Source: an uncultured bacterium (GTDB lineage: Bacteria > Bacteroidota > Bacteroidia > Bacteroidales > Muribaculaceae). Taken from it: a stretch of 56,883 bases of DNA. Position numbers and translations under genes: made by a program. The DNA lies in contig CAJMMT010000015.1 of the NCBI GenBank assembly GCA_905214715.1, positions 1 to 56,883 of the forward strand, in the 5' to 3' direction. The notes under the pieces were generated by a model. That model made no database searches and was not told where the DNA came from. It was given only the letters and a program-made list of their open reading frames with translations. Of the stretch, positions 7,936 through 17,182 are shown piece by piece. The first letter of the stretch is position 1. Every line of letters starts with the position of its first letter.

Positions 7936-8946
7936 ATGAAGTTTCGTACGCCATACATGCCGGAGCCAGGGGTCGTGAGGCTGTCGCCTGCAAGACCGGT
8001 GATTATGCTCGGATCATGTTTTTCCGACAATCTGTCGGCCCGCATGCGCCGTTGTCTGTGGCGTGCTGAAAATCCACTCGGAGTGCTTTATAATCCGCTC
8101 TCTATTTCACGTGCAATTGACCTTATGTTGCGCGATATCGGGCTTGAGGAGCATGGGGATGCCACGATATTTCAAAGCTACGGAGTATATCATTCCTGGC
8201 TTTTCGACTCTTCCGTTTCTTCCTATGAGCGCAAGCTTACGCTTGAAGACCTTTCGGCGATGGGTGCCCGTATGCATTATCTCCTTGAGAATGCATGTGC
8301 CTTGTTTGTTACCTTCGGCACGGCGACAGCCTGGTATCTTGCCGACCGTGAAGACTACGTGGTAGGCAATTGCCATAAACAGCCGTCGGACATGTTCTCC
8401 TCGCGACGGCTTGGCATAGAAGAAATAGTGGAGGAATGGAAAACCACGGTAACAAGAATCCACGAAGATTACCCGGATCTTCCGATTGTGTTTACAGTCA
8501 GTCCGGTGAGGTACATTAAAGAAGGATTCGTAGAGAATGCCCGTGCCAAGGCCACCCTTATCCTGGCCATAGAAAGAATATGTATGGAAACGGAAGGGTG
8601 TCATTATTTTCCGGCATATGAGATTTATATGGATGATCTCCGCGATTACCGGTTCTATGCCTCCGATCTGGTGCATCCTTCGGAAGAAGGTGTGGATTAC
8701 ATATGGGAGATTTTCCAGCAGACATATCTCGGGGAGGAAGAACAACGGATTCTTCATGCGGGACGCGACATAGTGCGCAGGTATTTCCACAGACCGAATA
8801 TAAAGGTACGTACGGCTCCTCAGGAAGCCAACATGAAGAAATGGCGAGAAGACACACTTGAGTTGTGTTACAATCCGTTTCGGGAGGCATATCCCGAAAC
8901 GTTGACACTTGAAGAGCTTGAGTGCGAACTTAAGGGCGCATTCTAA
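7936..8946 (+). CDS. GSCFA domain protein
   Basis: The 336-residue protein carries the family signature Leu-Gly-Ser-Cys-Phe at residues 25-29, followed by Asn-Leu-Ser-Ala-Arg, the hallmark of GSCFA proteins. A later Asp-x-x-His-Pro (around residue 240) matches the SGNH/GDSL-hydrolase-like fold to which this family is related. The nucleophile would be Ser27 and the partner histidine that of the His-Pro motif. Substrate is unknown; an ester or glycan deacylation role is inferred from the fold. A TATTTTAG at 7913-7920 may be the -7 box. There is no signal peptide, so it is probably cytoplasmic. Confidence 0.88.
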   Translation: MKFRTPYMPEPGVVRLSPARPVIMLGSCFSDNLSARMRRCLWRAENPLGVLYNPLSISRAIDLMLRDIGLEEHGDATIFQSYGVYHSWLFDSSVSSYERKLTLEDLSAMGARMHYLLENACALFVTFGTATAWYLADREDYVVGNCHKQPSDMFSSRRLGIEEIVEEWKTTVTRIHEDYPDLPIVFTVSPVRYIKEGFVENARAKATLILAIERICMETEGCHYFPAYEIYMDDLRDYRFYASDLVHPSEEGVDYIWEIFQQTYLGEEEQRILHAGRDIVRRYFHRPNIKVRTAPQEANMKKWREDTLELCYNPFREAYPETLTLEELECELKGAF

Positions 8947-8988
8947 AGTTTTAAAGTTATATACAGATATAGTCAGAGATTATGTAAA

Positions 8989-9017
8989 AGTTGGTGGTAA
9001 TCGAAATTACACCAACT
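8989..9017. promoter_or_regulatory. hairpin in pfkA leader region
   Basis: AGTTGGTGGTAAT pairs with ATTACACCAACT with a single bulged G around a short CGAA-type loop. It sits between the GSCFA stop and the pfkA start, 30 bases before the pfkA ATG. No T run follows, so attenuation or mRNA stability is as likely as termination. Confidence 0.4.
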
Positions 9018-9046
9018 GATTAAACAATTAAAGTTCATTAGGTAAT

Positions 9047-10027
9047 ATGAGCAACATCAAGTCGATAGGTATTCTTACTTCGGGCGGCGATGCGCCGGGT
9101 ATGAACGCGGCTATACGCGCGGTTACGCGCTCGGCCATTTATTCCGGATTCAAGGTATTCGGAATCTATAGGGGATATAAGGGTCTTATAACCGACGAGA
9201 TTGAAGAATTCTCTACCCAGAATGTCTCGAATATAATACAACGTGGTGGAACTATACTGAAGACCGCCCGTTGCAAGGAATTCCAGACCGAAGAGGGGCG
9301 CCAGTGCGCTTACGATGTAATGAAGCGTCGTGGAATAGATGCTCTTTGTGTAATCGGCGGCGATGGTTCTCTGACCGGTGCCCGTATATTCGGTAATGAG
9401 TTCAACGTTCCGATAATCGGTCTTCCGGGAACTATAGACAATGACCTTTACGGTACAGACTCCACCATAGGCTACGACACTGCTCTAAATACTATAGTGG
9501 AGTGCGTGGACAAAATACGCGACACCGCAACTTCTCACGAGCGTCTGTTCTTTATCGAGGTGATGGGGCGCGATGCCGGTTTCCTGGCACTGAACGGAGC
9601 CATAGCGGCAGGAGCCGAGGCTGCTATCATCCCTGAGATTTCAACTCAGGTAGACCAGCTTTCCGAGCTGATCCAGAATGGCTTCCGAAAATCTAAGAAC
9701 AGTTCTATAGTACTTGTGGCCGAATCGCCGATAACAGGCGGTGCTATAGGTTTGGCCCAACGTGTGAAAGAGGAATATCCCGGATATGATGTCCGTGTGT
9801 CCATACTTGGTCACCTGCAGCGAGGTGGATCGCCCACGGCTAAAGACCGTATTCTCGCGTCACGCATGGGTGCCGCGGCTGTCGACGCACTGCTCGATGA
9901 CCAGCGTAACGTAATGATCGGTATAAAGAACGACGAGATTGTCTACGTGCCTTTCACCAAGGCTATCAAGAACGACAAGCCAATCAATCCGGAATTGCTG
10001 GCAACGCTCCGCAGACTGTCCATCTAA
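9047..10027 (+). CDS. pfkA: ATP-dependent 6-phosphofructokinase
   Basis: A 326-residue phosphofructokinase, the normal length of the bacterial type A enzyme. Visible motifs are the nucleotide-binding Gly-Gly-Asp-Ala-Pro-Gly-Met-Asn at residues 13-20, the Gly-Gly-Asp-Gly-Ser motif near residue 103, and the catalytic Pro-Gly-Thr-Ile-Asp-Asn-Asp (about 123-129). The fructose-6-phosphate site Met-Gly-Arg-x-Ala-Gly is near residue 170. It phosphorylates fructose 6-phosphate in glycolysis. The glycine after Gly-Gly-Asp favours ATP over pyrophosphate as donor. It stands as a single transcription unit with its own terminator. Confidence 0.97.
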   Translation: MSNIKSIGILTSGGDAPGMNAAIRAVTRSAIYSGFKVFGIYRGYKGLITDEIEEFSTQNVSNIIQRGGTILKTARCKEFQTEEGRQCAYDVMKRRGIDALCVIGGDGSLTGARIFGNEFNVPIIGLPGTIDNDLYGTDSTIGYDTALNTIVECVDKIRDTATSHERLFFIEVMGRDAGFLALNGAIAAGAEAAIIPEISTQVDQLSELIQNGFRKSKNSSIVLVAESPITGGAIGLAQRVKEEYPGYDVRVSILGHLQRGGSPTAKDRILASRMGAAAVDALLDDQRNVMIGIKNDEIVYVPFTKAIKNDKPINPELLATLRRLSI

Positions 10028-10077
10028 CCTCCACATGCTCTTGCGTAAGCATATACTGAAAACAAGAATAGTATAAA

Positions 10078-10116
10078 CCAAAAGGGTCCGTATCGAAACG
10101 ATGCGGGCCCTTTTGG
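10078..10116. terminator. terminator after pfkA
   Basis: An 18-base stem with few mismatches (CCAAAAGGGTCC...GGGCCCTTTTGG) closes on an AAA loop. It lies 50 bases after the pfkA stop and 25 bases from the stop of the convergent lytic transglycosylase gene, and A and T runs flank the GC core, so it can serve both genes. Confidence 0.85.
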
Positions 10117-10140
10117 TTTCTTGAGTAACGACTTGACTTT

Positions 10141-11877
10141 TTAACGGCGTCTTTTCTTTTTCGATTTCTTTTTAGAGGTCGAGGTGCCTTTCTTTTTCGA
10201 CGAACCGCTCTTTACATTTCCCTTGGAAGGAATCCTGAGGGTCTTGCCTGCACGCAAATCATCACCTTTCATTCCGTTGGCGGCTTTCAACTCATCGATG
10301 CTGACACCATACTTCTTTGAGATGGAGGTAAGGGATTCTCCCGACTTGATAGTATGGTTGGTGACTGCCGGAGCGGTCTTCTTGTTCTTTTTGTTGTTTG
10401 CGTTTGCAGAGGCGCGTTTCTTGCTTCCTGAGTTGGTAGAGGCTTTAGATTCCTGATATGACGGTTCCGCCTGTGCCACATCGGTATTTCCGGAAGTCTG
10501 AATCTTAAGCTGCTGTCCGGTTCTCACTGCATTGCGGCGCAGGTGGTTCCATGATCTGATCTCGGCGGCTGTAACACCATATTTCTGTGCGATGGACGCG
10601 AGCGTCTCACCCTTGGCTACCTTATGGGTAAGGGTAGTGCGCGACGAGTGGCTCTGAGTGGCAGCAGACGGGACAGTCGCGATTTCAGTAGCGGCGACTT
10701 CCGGTTTCTCGGCAAGAGGTATCTGAGACGTTACAATCTGCAGTTCTTCCGATATAGGGGCCTCATCGCCCGGTTCCGCTGAATCACGGCGGGCGTACTT
10801 CTCGGCCTCATATGCCAATATATCCTCTTTGCTCATTATGTAAGCCTGAACCTGTCGTGAGGGTAGAATGAGGGTATAGCTCTTTTCATCGGAACCCGGG
10901 ATAAGGTCGGCGCGATACTGCGGGTTCAGAAGTCTCAGTTCCTCGACCGGGATATCGAGAACAGCTGAAATCTGGTTGAAATGCACGCGGTCGTTGACAT
11001 GTATCGTGTCTGTAACCAAAGGCTTTGTGGGCAAGACGGGCGAGATGCGGTGTTGCGGATAATAGTTCATCACATAATTGGCAGCGATAAACATAGGTAC
11101 ATATCCACGTGTTTCGGGCGACAAGTATTCGTATATGCTCCAGAAATCCTGACGCTTGGCATCGCCACCGGCGCGGCGGATAGCTTTGTTTACCGTTGTA
11201 GGACCGCAGTTGTAGGCAGCTATGGCCAGACTCCAGTCCGAATAAGTATCGTGCAGGCTTTTAAGGTAATCGGCGGCTGCGTTTGAAGATAGATAGGGGT
11301 CGCGACGTTCGTCTACCAGCGAGTTCACCTCCATCCCAAGTCCTTTGGCTGTACCTAGCATGAATTGCCATAGACCGGCCGCTCCATGTTTCGACACGGC
11401 ATTTGGATCGAGACCTGATTCTATGACCGGCAGATATTTAAGTTCATTGGGAAGGCCTCGCTCTTCCAGGGCCTGTTCGAATATAGGTATGTAGTATGAC
11501 CCCAAGCCGAGTATGGCGCTTACCTGAGGGCGGGATTTCTCGGTATAACGGTCTATGTATGCGCGTACAATCTGGTTGAATGGCATCTCGATCACAGTGG
11601 GCAGAGACGCCAGACGCCGACGTATCTCATCGTCGCTTACATCGGGATTGCCCGGATCGGGGGCATCCGGATCGAGCGACGTGTAGTTGCGCATATACCA
11701 TCCTTCAAGAAGTCGTTGAGCATCGCTCTCGAAACTTTCCGGGTATACGATTGAATTGTCGGATATGGATGTTTTGAGGTCGAGCACCGACGGGGAAGAG
11801 GTTTTCCTGGCCGCAAGCGGAAGGGCTAACATAGTCGCGGCGGCAAGAGCTATGGTGATTTTTCGGGTCATATTCAT
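10141..11877 (-). CDS. mltD: membrane-bound lytic murein transglycosylase with two LysM domains (MltD-like)
   Basis: I place the start at 11877, giving 578 residues with a clean signal peptide (MNMTRK followed by an Ala/Leu-rich core). The longer reading from 12051 would overlap the DUF5683 gene and encodes an un-signal-like leader. A goose-type lysozyme (SLT) domain spans roughly residues 120-260, with catalytic Glu153 in ViESglDPnA and the downstream Gly-Leu-Trp-Gln-Phe. Two LysM peptidoglycan-binding modules follow near residues 415-460 and 506-549, then a Lys/Arg/Ser-rich tail. The enzyme cleaves glycan strands in the periplasm. It is last in the parA-parB-DUF5683 operon. Confidence 0.93.
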   Translation of the reverse strand: MNMTRKITIALAAATMLALPLAARKTSSPSVLDLKTSISDNSIVYPESFESDAQRLLEGWYMRNYTSLDPDAPDPGNPDVSDDEIRRRLASLPTVIEMPFNQIVRAYIDRYTEKSRPQVSAILGLGSYYIPIFEQALEERGLPNELKYLPVIESGLDPNAVSKHGAAGLWQFMLGTAKGLGMEVNSLVDERRDPYLSSNAAADYLKSLHDTYSDWSLAIAAYNCGPTTVNKAIRRAGGDAKRQDFWSIYEYLSPETRGYVPMFIAANYVMNYYPQHRISPVLPTKPLVTDTIHVNDRVHFNQISAVLDIPVEELRLLNPQYRADLIPGSDEKSYTLILPSRQVQAYIMSKEDILAYEAEKYARRDSAEPGDEAPISEELQIVTSQIPLAEKPEVAATEIATVPSAATQSHSSRTTLTHKVAKGETLASIAQKYGVTAAEIRSWNHLRRNAVRTGQQLKIQTSGNTDVAQAEPSYQESKASTNSGSKKRASANANNKKNKKTAPAVTNHTIKSGESLTSISKKYGVSIDELKAANGMKGDDLRAGKTLRIPSKGNVKSGSSKKKGTSTSKKKSKKKRRR

Positions 11878-11882
11878 CGTTA

Positions 11883-12641
11883 TTAAAAAGTAAAGGCCCA
11901 GTTGAGACCCATGGATACACGACGGTCGCCGGGATTTATCATCATGGTCGGTGTAAGGTCGAGCGAAAGGTCCGGGGAGATATCGAAATGGGCCATGGAA
12001 GCGTCTACATATGCATCTACCATACATATCAGGTAAAGACCTACCATGCATATTATACAGAGATCGCGGTTACGGCGGTAAAAATTCTTTCGCGAGCGCA
12101 TGACAGATTGCAACCATTCTTTGTCAAGGTCGGACTCCAATGTGTTTGGCGGAAAGAAATCCATATATGATTTCGAGTTGGGGTCTGAATCAGTAAGGTC
12201 GCGGAAGGCTTGCGAATAATCCGTATACTGGTTGTTGTTCCAGTTTGTGGCGTATGCCAATCCCATGAAGCCTCCCACTACGATAGGAAGCTTCCAGTAT
12301 CGGCGGTTGTATATCTGCCCGAGGCCCGGGAAAAGAGCCGACAGCCATACGGCGCGCGTCGGGTCGGGATTGAAAATCCGTTTCCCATCAAGGCCATAGG
12401 GAGAATCGTCCGCAACAACTATGGTCTGCGACTCTTCTTCTATTTCGGTTACTTCCGGCTCTTCTACAGGCTCGGGCTTTTCGGCCAAGGGGAGCGGAGC
12501 GGACTCATCCGGTAGACCCGAAGCGTTTTCCGATTCCTTGACTTCCATAGGTTCCTGTATGGCGCCTGCTATATGCGGTGGCACCATAAACGATATGCAG
12601 AGCCAGATTATCAAGGCGTATGTAGTACGTTTCAGCTTCAT
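11883..12641 (-). CDS. DUF5683 domain protein
   Basis: This 252-residue protein has an N-terminal signal peptide (residues 1-27), an acidic Pro/Glu-rich linker, and a C-terminal DUF5683 domain. That domain begins with the family's Arg-Ala-x-Trp-Leu-Ser-Ala-x-Phe-Pro-Gly-Leu-Gly-Gln-Ile-Tyr-Asn motif (about residues 95-111) and contains further membrane-associated segments. Its ATG overlaps the parB stop as ATGA. The order ParA, ParB, DUF5683, lytic transglycosylase is widespread in Bacteroidota, which suggests a link between chromosome segregation and envelope growth, but the function is unproven. Confidence 0.88.
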   Translation of the reverse strand: MKLKRTTYALIIWLCISFMVPPHIAGAIQEPMEVKESENASGLPDESAPLPLAEKPEPVEEPEVTEIEEESQTIVVADDSPYGLDGKRIFNPDPTRAVWLSALFPGLGQIYNRRYWKLPIVVGGFMGLAYATNWNNNQYTDYSQAFRDLTDSDPNSKSYMDFFPPNTLESDLDKEWLQSVMRSRKNFYRRNRDLCIICMVGLYLICMVDAYVDASMAHFDISPDLSLDLTPTMMINPGDRRVSMGLNWAFTF

Positions 12642-13522
12642 TTAAGTTTCTGGAAGAGAGCTACGAGCTGTTCCAGTTCCTGGTCGGAGGAGAATTTAAG
12701 GGTTATCGATCCTTTGCCGTTCTCGGCACGCGAGAATTTTACCGGCGTAGGGAAAAAAGAAGAGAGGTCTCGGGCGAAGAAGTCATATTTCCCGGATGCT
12801 TTTGGAACCGGACGTTCGTTTTTATCATCGGTATCCGTTCCGGTTTCGGAAGAGGGAGTCTGCTTCACAAGCTCCTCTACGCGGCGCACAGAAAGACCTT
12901 CGCGTAGAATCAGATTATAGAGCTTAAGCTGCTGTTTGGGGTTGGCAACCGATAGCAACGCGCGTGCATGCCCCATGTCAAGCTTGCGGTCTCTCAATCC
13001 GAGTTGAATCTCGGCCGGAAGCTTCAGCAGACGCAGATGATTGGCGATAGTGGCGCGTTTCTTGCCCAGACGCTCCGACAGACGCTCCTGCGTGAGATTG
13101 TAGGTATCTATCAGTTTGCGGAACGCAAGAGCGACCTCGATTGCGTTGAGGTCTTCGCGCTGTATATTCTCTATAAGCGCCATCTCGGTTACCTCGCTGT
13201 CTGAAGCTGTACGCACGTACGCCGGTACGGTGTGAAGCCCGGCCATACGCGCCGCACGCCATCGCCGTTCGCCCGCTATTATCTGGTAGCGTCCGTCGCC
13301 GGCATCGCGAAGCGAGAGAGGCTGAACAATACCGAGCTCACGGATTGATGCGGCCAGCTCCTCGAGAGCTTCGCTGTCGAACGATGTGCGCGGCTGGTCG
13401 GGATTCGGGGTTATGAGCTCGATGTCTATTTCGTTTATTGCCGATGAGCCTCCGGTCTGAATCTCCGAGAAATCTATCAGTGAGTCGAGACCGCGTCCCA
13501 GGGCCTGGCGTTTTGGAGTCAT
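12638..13522 (-). CDS. parB: chromosome partitioning protein ParB (Spo0J-like)
   Basis: A 294-residue ParB. The N-terminus carries the conserved Leu-Gly-Arg-Gly-Leu-Asp-Ser-Leu-Ile. The CTPase/ParB motif (Gly-Glu-Arg-Arg-Trp-Arg-Ala) is near residue 87, and the helix-turn-helix that reads parS lies around residues 130-170 (Leu-Thr-Gln-Glu-Arg-Leu-Ser-Glu-Arg-Leu). A C-terminal dimerisation segment follows. It spreads from parS sites and works with the ParA encoded immediately upstream; start and stop codons overlap by 4 bases on each side. I did not find a parS palindrome in this window. Confidence 0.96.
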   Translation of the reverse strand: MTPKRQALGRGLDSLIDFSEIQTGGSSAINEIDIELITPNPDQPRTSFDSEALEELAASIRELGIVQPLSLRDAGDGRYQIIAGERRWRAARMAGLHTVPAYVRTASDSEVTEMALIENIQREDLNAIEVALAFRKLIDTYNLTQERLSERLGKKRATIANHLRLLKLPAEIQLGLRDRKLDMGHARALLSVANPKQQLKLYNLILREGLSVRRVEELVKQTPSSETGTDTDDKNERPVPKASGKYDFFARDLSSFFPTPVKFSRAENGKGSITLKFSSDQELEQLVALFQKLK

Positions 13523-14292
13523 TGTTTCTTTCGGTTACGTGATATCAGTTCGCGGGAAAGTTGGCCATATGCTATTGCTCCGCGCGATTCAGGGTCGTAG
13601 AGTATTACAGGCAGCCCGTGGCTGGGAGATTCCGAAAGCTTGATGTTTCTCGGTATGACGGTAGAGAATACCATATCTCCGAAATGAGCTTTCAGCTCCT
13701 CGTAAATCTGGTTTGCCAAACGTAGGCGGGCATCGTACATTGTCAGCAGAAATCCCTCTATCTCGAGAGTCGGTTTCAGGCGTGTCTTGATTATGCGGAT
13801 CGTGTTGAGCAATTGCGATATTCCCTCAAGCGCGAAATACTCGCTCTGTACGGGTATTATGACAGAGTCGGCGGCCGTAAGGGCATTTACTGTTATTACT
13901 CCGAGCGAGGGAGAGCAGTCGATAAGGATAAAGTCGTAATTATCTTTTAACGGTGCTATGGCGCGCAGAAGGGTGCGTTCCCTGTCGCGTCGGTTCATCA
14001 GCTCTACTTCCGCACCTACAAGGTTGATATTGGAGCAGATTATCTCCAGACCGTCCACGCAGGTGGGTTGCACGGCATCTGCTGCCGGATATTCGTCTAC
14101 GAGACATTCATATATCGAGGCCGGCGCAGCTTTGGGGTCAAGTCCGAGGCCTGAAGTGGCGTTGGCCTGGGGATCTGCGTCTACAAGCAACACGCGCTTG
14201 CCATCGCTTGCGAGGCATGCTCCGAGGTTGAACGCTGTCGTGGTTTTGCCCACGCCACCCTTCTGGTTGGCAATTGCAATGATTTTTCCCAT
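13519..14292 (-). CDS. parA: chromosome partitioning ATPase ParA (Soj-like)
   Basis: A 257-residue chromosomal ParA/Soj. It begins MGKIIAIANQKGGVGKTT, with the deviant Walker A at residues 10-17, and has the Walker A' Asp-Ala-Asp-Pro-Gln-Ala-Asn near residue 40 and the Ile-Asp-Cys-Ser-Pro-Ser switch near residue 125. It hydrolyses ATP on DNA and is stimulated by ParB. It is the first gene of the operon; the 130-base region upstream is AT-rich with a CAAAGTAA at 14367-14374 that may be a weak -7 box read leftward. Confidence 0.97.
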   Translation of the reverse strand: MGKIIAIANQKGGVGKTTTAFNLGACLASDGKRVLLVDADPQANATSGLGLDPKAAPASIYECLVDEYPAADAVQPTCVDGLEIICSNINLVGAEVELMNRRDRERTLLRAIAPLKDNYDFILIDCSPSLGVITVNALTAADSVIIPVQSEYFALEGISQLLNTIRIIKTRLKPTLEIEGFLLTMYDARLRLANQIYEELKAHFGDMVFSTVIPRNIKLSESPSHGLPVILYDPESRGAIAYGQLSRELISRNRKKQ

Positions 14293-14424
14293 AATACAGA
14301 GGGTTGTACTGTCCCCATGTGTATGACTGTATGGCCACCCGGCGGGGAGCAGGTAGTTTCAACTTACAAAGTAAAGAATTTTGGGGCAATATTCCCAACC
14401 TCTCAACTTTTAATCACCATTTAG

Positions 14425-15762
14425 TTAATTCTTATTAACAAATGCCCCTATGCCGCGTGCTGCACGGCGGAAATAAAACCAAAGCAGCACTGCCGCCACA
14501 AGCAGCGCGATGGAAAACGAGTAATATACTCCGATGTTGGCCAGGCCGGCCGTCACCCCGAGAAGATACGCGGCCGGTATGCCTACCGCGACATAAGCTG
14601 CCGCCGCCACAAACATAAGTGGCTTTACCTTAGATGTGCCTCTTAGCGCATTGGCGTAAGTAAGCTGTACGGCATCCATATATTGGTATAGGATCAGCGG
14701 TATTATCAGTGTCATTGCATTTTTCACAACTTCGGCGTCGGACGAGAAAAGACCTATCAGGTGCTCGCCGCCAAGATAGAATACGAGACACGCCAGCGTG
14801 GCCAGCAGAATGTTGATACTCAGACCGGCGCGGGATATTCTGATCACTCCTCCCCGGTCTTCCTTTCCTGTATAGTTGGCTACTTTTATGGAAGTGGCTA
14901 CCCCGAAACTTATGAAGACCATGAATCCGAGCTGGGCTATGGTGTTGACAACCTGATAGGATGCAAGCTGTACTTTTCCGAACCATCCGCATGCCACGGC
15001 CCCGAAACTCCACAGGGCCACTTCAAGTCCGCATTGAATCATTACCGGATATGAAGTGTTCCACATTCTGCGACGTTCCGGGCTGCGGTCGGTACTGTTG
15101 CGGGCTTCGCTCCAGTATGGGCGGAAGCGGTTGGCATGGGCGAAAAATATAAGAATTGCTATGGCGCCGGCCATGCGCGCTGCCATAGTGCTGAGGCCGG
15201 CTCCGAGAAGTCCCATCTCCGGGAATCCGAAGTGCCCGAATATCAAGGCATAGTTGCCTATTATATTCAGCACGTTGGCTCCAAGTATGATCCACATCGG
15301 AGTGCGGGTGTCGGTAAGTCCGTTGGAGGTCTGTTGGCAAGTATTGAAAAGAGCCATTGGGATAAGTCCCGGTAGAATAGCCAGATAATAAGGTCTGATT
15401 ACAGGAAGAAGGTCGGCATCTTGCCCGAAATAGGGGAGGAGGAAAAACACACCGGCCATAATTATGGTGAAGCAGACGGAAATCCAGAAATTCACTTCGA
15501 TGCCGCTGCGCAGGGTACGGCCTATCTCTGTGGTTTTCTTTTGACCGAACAAAGCTCCTATAAGTGGCGTAGTTCCTTGCGAAAATCCCATTTGCATCAC
15601 TACGGGAATCATGAAGATGCTGTTGACAAAAGCAGCCGAGGCCAATTCTGATACTCCGTAAGCACCAACCATAGCTGTATCGATGAAACTGACCAAAATC
15701 ACGCCTATCTGGGTTATGAGTACCGGAAATCCGAGTTTTATCAACGAACGATATTCTTCCAT
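14425..15762 (-). CDS. MATE family efflux transporter (NorM-like)
   Basis: A 445-residue membrane protein with about 12 hydrophobic segments in two similar halves, as in NorM/DinF-type multidrug and toxin extruders. The first half holds the conserved Pro-Val-Leu-Ile-Thr-Gln and Asp-Thr-Ala-Met-Val-Gly motifs (around residues 12-35). It exports cationic or organic compounds using a Na+ or H+ gradient; substrate is not predictable. I choose the start at 15762 (MEEYRSL) rather than 15840 because a TATCTTTG -7 box lies at 15796-15803, inside the longer reading. Confidence 0.93.
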   Translation of the reverse strand: MEEYRSLIKLGFPVLITQIGVILVSFIDTAMVGAYGVSELASAAFVNSIFMIPVVMQMGFSQGTTPLIGALFGQKKTTEIGRTLRSGIEVNFWISVCFTIIMAGVFFLLPYFGQDADLLPVIRPYYLAILPGLIPMALFNTCQQTSNGLTDTRTPMWIILGANVLNIIGNYALIFGHFGFPEMGLLGAGLSTMAARMAGAIAILIFFAHANRFRPYWSEARNSTDRSPERRRMWNTSYPVMIQCGLEVALWSFGAVACGWFGKVQLASYQVVNTIAQLGFMVFISFGVATSIKVANYTGKEDRGGVIRISRAGLSINILLATLACLVFYLGGEHLIGLFSSDAEVVKNAMTLIIPLILYQYMDAVQLTYANALRGTSKVKPLMFVAAAAYVAVGIPAAYLLGVTAGLANIGVYYSFSIALLVAAVLLWFYFRRAARGIGAFVNKN

Positions 15763-15795
15763 GGCTGTATTTTTTATTAAACAGACTTTTGGAAT

Positions 15796-15803
15796 GCAAA
15801 GAT
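15796..15803 (-). promoter_or_regulatory. -7 box for the MATE gene
   Basis: TATCTTTG read on the minus strand matches TAnnTTTG exactly and lies 33 bases upstream of the chosen ATG at 15762. No good TTTG is seen at the -33 position. The box argues against translation from 15840. Confidence 0.5.
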
Positions 15804-15868
15804 AGCCATCAAGGGCGAGATACCGGTGTTTTTTCATCATATAATTTTTTTAGATGGAGGGTAGTAGC

Positions 15869-15876
15869 TAATTTTG
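15869..15876 (+). promoter_or_regulatory. -7 box for the flavodiiron gene
   Basis: TAATTTTG is a full -7 match, 25 bases upstream of the ATG at 15902. A T-rich stretch stands in the -33 position. It is arranged back to back with the MATE promoter. Confidence 0.5.
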
Positions 15877-15901
15877 TAAGTAGAATTCAGTACATAGAAC
15901 G

Positions 15902-17101
15902 ATGCAGATTCGTAAGATTTCACCAAGTGTAAGTTATATAGGGGTTAACGACAGATCCACAACCCGATTCGAATCCATGTGGCCGCTTCCCTCGGGTGTG
16001 AGTTACAATTCCTATCTTGTTTCCGGTGTAGAAAAAACCGCCATAATAGATGGTGTGGAAGCATCATATGCTGTAGACCAGATATCCCATATCAAGACCC
16101 TTTTAGGCGACCGTGTTCCTGACTACCTGATAATAAACCATATGGAACCTGACCATTCGGGGTCCATAAAGATTTTACGTCGCGAATGGCCCGATCTCAC
16201 TATAGTGGGCAATGCGCAGACTTTGGGAATGGTAAAGGGATTCTATGGAGAAGAAGGGAACATGCTGATGGTAAAAGACTGCGATGTGCTTGACCTTGGT
16301 GGGAAGAGCCTTCGTTTCCGTACAACACCGATGGTACATTGGCCCGAAACAATGATGACATTCCTTGAAGAGGAAAATGTACTGTTCTCGGGCGACGCGT
16401 TCGGTTGCTTCGGAGCTCTTAACGGTGGTGTAACTGACCTGGAAATGGACACTGACCGCTATTTCCCGGAGATGGTGCGTTATTACAGTAATATCGTGGG
16501 CAAATATGGAGCTTTCGTGCAGAAAGCCTTCGCAAAGCTCGAAGGATTGAAACCTGCGGCGATATGCAGCACGCACGGTCCGGTATGGATAGACCGTGTG
16601 GCTGACACTATGGGTATGTATGACCGTCTTAGCCGTTACGAATCCCTCGACAACGGTGTCACCATAGTGTATGGCTCTATGTATGGAAACACTCAGCATC
16701 TTGTCGAGGCTATGGCCGAAGGATTGGCCGAGGGAGGAGTGCGCGACATAGCGATATATAACGCCGCGAAGTCGGAACTGAGCGATATAATTGCTGATTC
16801 CTTCCGTCACAAGGGTTTGGTAGTCGCCTCGCCAACATACTCGGAGAAAGTTTTTCCTGCCGTACAGACATTCTTGAACGCTATAGAGACGCGTGGACTG
16901 AAAAACAGAGTTACTGCAGCCATGGGGTCGTTCACATGGGTGGCGAAAGCCGGGCCGTCAATACAGGCACAGCTTGAGGCAATGGGCCTTGCGCCGATAG
17001 AACCGGCGTTGCTTATGAAACAGGGAATTACTGCTGAACTTGCTGACTCGGCAAAAAAGCTCGGACATATGATGGCCGCGATGCTTACCGGCAGAATCTG
17101 A
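15902..17101 (+). CDS. FprA-family A-type flavoprotein (flavodiiron protein)
   Basis: The 399-residue enzyme has an N-terminal metallo-beta-lactamase-like domain with the di-iron ligands His80, Glu82, Asp84, His85 (HxExDH context), His146, Asp165 and His225. A C-terminal flavodoxin domain starts near residue 253, with an FMN-binding Gly-Ser-Met-Tyr-Gly-Asn-Thr loop. Such proteins reduce O2 to water or NO to N2O in anaerobes and protect them from oxygen or nitrosative stress. There is no rubredoxin domain, so an external rubredoxin or similar donor is expected. It is a stand-alone unit with a promoter and a terminator. Confidence 0.96.
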   Translation: MQIRKISPSVSYIGVNDRSTTRFESMWPLPSGVSYNSYLVSGVEKTAIIDGVEASYAVDQISHIKTLLGDRVPDYLIINHMEPDHSGSIKILRREWPDLTIVGNAQTLGMVKGFYGEEGNMLMVKDCDVLDLGGKSLRFRTTPMVHWPETMMTFLEEENVLFSGDAFGCFGALNGGVTDLEMDTDRYFPEMVRYYSNIVGKYGAFVQKAFAKLEGLKPAAICSTHGPVWIDRVADTMGMYDRLSRYESLDNGVTIVYGSMYGNTQHLVEAMAEGLAEGGVRDIAIYNAAKSELSDIIADSFRHKGLVVASPTYSEKVFPAVQTFLNAIETRGLKNRVTAAMGSFTWVAKAGPSIQAQLEAMGLAPIEPALLMKQGITAELADSAKKLGHMMAAMLTGRI

Positions 17102-17119
17102 CAGCAGTATAACATACAT

Positions 17120-17168
17120 AACAAACTCCCCTTGCCGACGCCTGTCAGTCGCGCAAGGGGAGTTTGTT
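17120..17168. terminator. bidirectional terminator between flavodiiron gene and crcB
   Basis: A perfect 16-base stem (AACAAACTCCCCTTGC and complement) closes a 17-base loop. It lies 18 bases after the flavodiiron stop and 14 bases before the end of the convergent crcB gene. Confidence 0.88.
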
Positions 17169-17182
17169 ATATTGATATATGA

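Noticed and set aside
11878..12051. N-terminal extension of the lytic transglycosylase reading (start 12051)
   Set aside because: It overlaps the DUF5683 gene, encodes no signal peptide, and a clean signal peptide begins at 11877.
12638..14424. parS site near parAB
   Set aside because: I looked for a 16-base parS-like palindrome around the operon and saw none by eye.
16175..16810. Leftward open frame inside the flavodiiron gene
   Set aside because: Antisense shadow; the rightward frame has all di-iron ligands and a flavodoxin domain.
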